NCBI GenBank assembly: GCA_964402685.1
Contig: CAYODE010000211.1
Span: 1 to 6,090 of the forward strand
Source: Aestuariivita sp964402685
GTDB lineage: Bacteria > Pseudomonadota > Alphaproteobacteria > Rhodobacterales > Rhodobacteraceae
Direction of reading: 5' to 3'
Length of the DNA: 6,090 nt
The notes below the pieces were generated by a model that was not told where the DNA came from, did no database searches, and saw only the letters and a list, made by a program, of their open reading frames with translations. Each line of letters begins with the position of its first letter. Positions within the stretch are counted from its first letter, which is position 1. A program made the translations under genes and the position numbers. Positions 4,620-6,090 of this stretch are shown here, piece by piece.

Positions 4620-5915
4620 TTATAGGCTGGGATAGATCGGGAAGCGGGCGCAAAGCTCTGCAACCTCGGCCTTCACCTTCGCTTCGACTTCGCCATTTCC
4701 ATCTTCGCCATTCGCTGCAAGTCCATCGACAACTTCGATGATCCAATCTGCGATTTGACGGAACTCGGGCTCCCCGAAACCGCGTGTGGTACCCGCGGGT
4801 GACCCAAGGCGGATACCGCTGGTCACAGTGGGCTTTTCGGGATCAAACGGCACGCCGTTTTTGTTGCAGGTGATATGCGCGCGGCCCAAGGCCTTTTCCG
4901 TGGCGTTCCCTTTGACACCTTTGGGGCGCAGGTCGACCAGAACGACGTGGGTGTCGGTGCCGTGTGTGATTGTGTCGAGCCCACCTTTGATCAGTTGATC
5001 TGACAACGCTTGAGCGTTTCGGATCACGTTCTGCTGGTAGGTTTTGAATTCGGGGCGGAGCGCTTCGCCAAAGGCAACAGCCTTGGCGGCGATCACGTGC
5101 ATCAGAGGCCCACCCTGAATGCCCGGGAAGATGGCCGAGTTGAATTTCTTCGCCAGTGCTTCGTCATTGGTCAGGATCATGCCACCACGAGGGCCACGCA
5201 GAGTTTTGTGCGTGGTCGTTGTCGCCACATGAGCGTGGGGGAAGGGCGACGGGTGTTCGCCCGCAGCAACCAGACCTGCAAAGTGTGCCATGTCGACATG
5301 CAAATAGGCGCCTACCATGTCGGCGATTTCGCGCATGCGCGCGAAGTCGATTTGACGGGGAATGGCAGACCCGCCCGCGATGATCAATTGCGGCTTGTGC
5401 TCTTTGGCCAGTGCTTCGACCTGTTCATAATCCAACAGGTTGTCTTCCTTGCGCACACCGTACTGGATGGCGTTAAACCACTTGCCCGATTGGTTTGGGG
5501 CAGCACCGTGCGTGAGGTGTCCACCAGCGTCCAAGCTCATCCCAAGGATTGTGTCGCCCGGTTTCAACAGAGCGGTGAACACACCCTGGTTCGCTTGCGA
5601 TCCGGAATTCGGTTGCACATTGGCAAACCCACAATCGAAGAGTTTGCAGGCTCGCTCAATCGCAAGGTTTTCCGCCACGTCCACAAACTGGCATCCGCCA
5701 TAATAGCGGCGTCCGGGATACCCTTCGGCATATTTATTTGTCATCACCGAACCCTGCGCTTCCATTACAGCGGCAGAGACGATGTTTTCAGATGCGATCA
5801 GTTCGATCTCATCGCGTTGGCGGCCCAGCTCATCTGTGATCGAGCCAAAGATTTCGGGGTCACGGTCCGCGAGGGTCTCGGTGAAAAAGCCGGTGTCACG
5901 ATGTGGCGCATTCAT
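4620..5915 (-). CDS. glyA: Serine hydroxymethyltransferase, 431 aa
   Basis: This cytosolic PLP enzyme interconverts serine plus tetrahydrofolate with glycine plus 5,10-methylene-tetrahydrofolate, the main source of one-carbon units. Start at ATG 5915 is set by GGAGG nine bases upstream and gives the normal length; the open frame upstream is not conserved-looking. Motifs: ELIASENIVS (38-47), TNKYAEGYPGRRYYGG (59-74), the DAGGHLTHG region with His133 that stacks on PLP, HVDMAHFAG with Asp208, and TTTTHKTLRGPRGG with Lys237 as the Schiff-base lysine. The C-terminal region has VTSGIRLGSPAGTTRGF (364-380), with the substrate-carboxylate arginine. All key residues are present, so it should be active. 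It is monocistronic as far as seen, ending in its own terminator. Confidence 0.98.
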   Translation of the reverse strand: MNAPHRDTGFFTETLADRDPEIFGSITDELGRQRDEIELIASENIVSAAVMEAQGSVMTNKYAEGYPGRRYYGGCQFVDVAENLAIERACKLFDCGFANVQPNSGSQANQGVFTALLKPGDTILGMSLDAGGHLTHGAAPNQSGKWFNAIQYGVRKEDNLLDYEQVEALAKEHKPQLIIAGGSAIPRQIDFARMREIADMVGAYLHVDMAHFAGLVAAGEHPSPFPHAHVATTTTHKTLRGPRGGMILTNDEALAKKFNSAIFPGIQGGPLMHVIAAKAVAFGEALRPEFKTYQQNVIRNAQALSDQLIKGGLDTITHGTDTHVVLVDLRPKGVKGNATEKALGRAHITCNKNGVPFDPEKPTVTSGIRLGSPAGTTRGFGEPEFRQIADWIIEVVDGLAANGEDGNGEVEAKVKAEVAELCARFPIYPSL

Positions 5916-5953
5916 GGGCTTATGCCTCCGTTGGGTGCGTTTGATTGCGCGCG

Positions 5954-5965
5954 TTCCTATAGGAA
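5954..5965. promoter_or_regulatory. Palindrome TTCCTATAGGAA in the glyA leader
   Basis: A perfect 12-bp palindrome lies about 39 bases before the glyA start. The embedded TATAGG on the minus strand could serve as a -10 box, though no consensus -35 is visible at 16-18 bp. A symmetric element overlapping a possible promoter would suit an operator; chance cannot be excluded. Confidence 0.3.
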
Positions 5966-6009
5966 ACACGCCCGGTCGAAAAGGGAACAAAACGACGAAA
6001 TAGAGGGGT

Positions 6010-6078
6010 TTGGCGGCAAGGCTAGCCAAGAGCGGAAACTTGTGATTGTTTCGGAACCATCTGCGCACGACCGGAACC
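6010..6078. repeat. Upstream glyA region with repeated CGGAACC and a TTGGC/GCCAA dyad
   Basis: CGGAACC occurs at 6052-6058 and 6072-6078, exactly 20 bp apart, about two helical turns, so the copies would face the same side of the DNA. Nearer to glyA is an inverted repeat TTGGC (6010-6014) and GCCAA (6025-6029) with a 10-bp centre. Both are candidate binding sites for a regulator of glyA. No gene is supported between 5916 and 6090. Confidence 0.25.
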
Positions 6079-6090
6079 CTTTGTCATGCC

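Noticed and set aside
5916..6068. N-terminal extension of glyA by 51 residues from a GTG at 6068.
   Set aside because: The added sequence is not part of the known enzyme, whereas ATG 5915 has GGAGG at proper spacing and gives the normal length.
6022..6087. Short minus-strand frame MTKGSGRAQMVPKQ... ending before glyA.
   Set aside because: Only 21 codons, at the window edge, no visible ribosome-binding site; it cannot be separated from chance.

Overview
The window looks like a chromosomal stretch from a marine alphaproteobacterium of the Roseobacter/Rhodobacterales type. This is inferred from the protein sequences: a 431-residue serine hydroxymethyltransferase of alphaproteobacterial style, a 58-residue two-helix membrane protein of a kind common in Rhodobacteraceae, a DUF6455-like cysteine protein, and moderately GC-rich coding sequence. 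No tRNA, rRNA, CRISPR array, insertion sequence or phage gene was recognised. It reads as ordinary core or near-core chromosome with several small, poorly characterised genes.

Left part (1-655): two minus-strand genes lie in tandem, a 45-codon GTG-start ORF (236-101) and then the first 29 codons of a gene that leaves the window (89-1). They are 11 bases apart and each has a purine-rich ribosome-binding site. Upstream is about 420 bp with no convincing gene. It holds a perfect TATAAT box for the minus strand, directly preceded by a 17-bp dyad (CACAAT-CTGGA-ATTGTG) that fills the usual -35/-10 spacer.

Middle part (656-3634): small genes on alternating strands. They encode a 58-aa two-helix membrane protein (+), a 94-aa five-cysteine DUF6455-like protein (+), a secreted PA14-like protein (-), a single-domain rhodanese (+), a YbfF-type alpha/beta hydrolase (-) whose stop codon lies one base from that of the rhodanese, and a 124-aa protein with one C-terminal membrane helix (+). 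A GC-rich hairpin overlaps the stop codon of the DUF6455-like gene. An 11-bp perfect hairpin follows the 124-aa gene.

Right part (3727-6090): an exported YHYH-domain protein (-) and glyA (-), separated by a textbook intrinsic terminator that belongs to glyA. The glyA leader carries a 12-bp perfect palindrome and two copies of CGGAACC spaced 20 bp apart, which could be regulatory.

The genes do not form an obvious single pathway. Most are single transcription units on alternating strands, so shared function should not be read from adjacency. glyA supplies one-carbon units and glycine; the rhodanese and hydrolase are generic cytosolic enzymes; the PA14-like and YHYH proteins are predicted to be exported. 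I did not find a clear new multi-gene system. The least explained parts are the small tandem at the left edge with its dyad promoter, and a strong hairpin buried inside the hydrolase gene.
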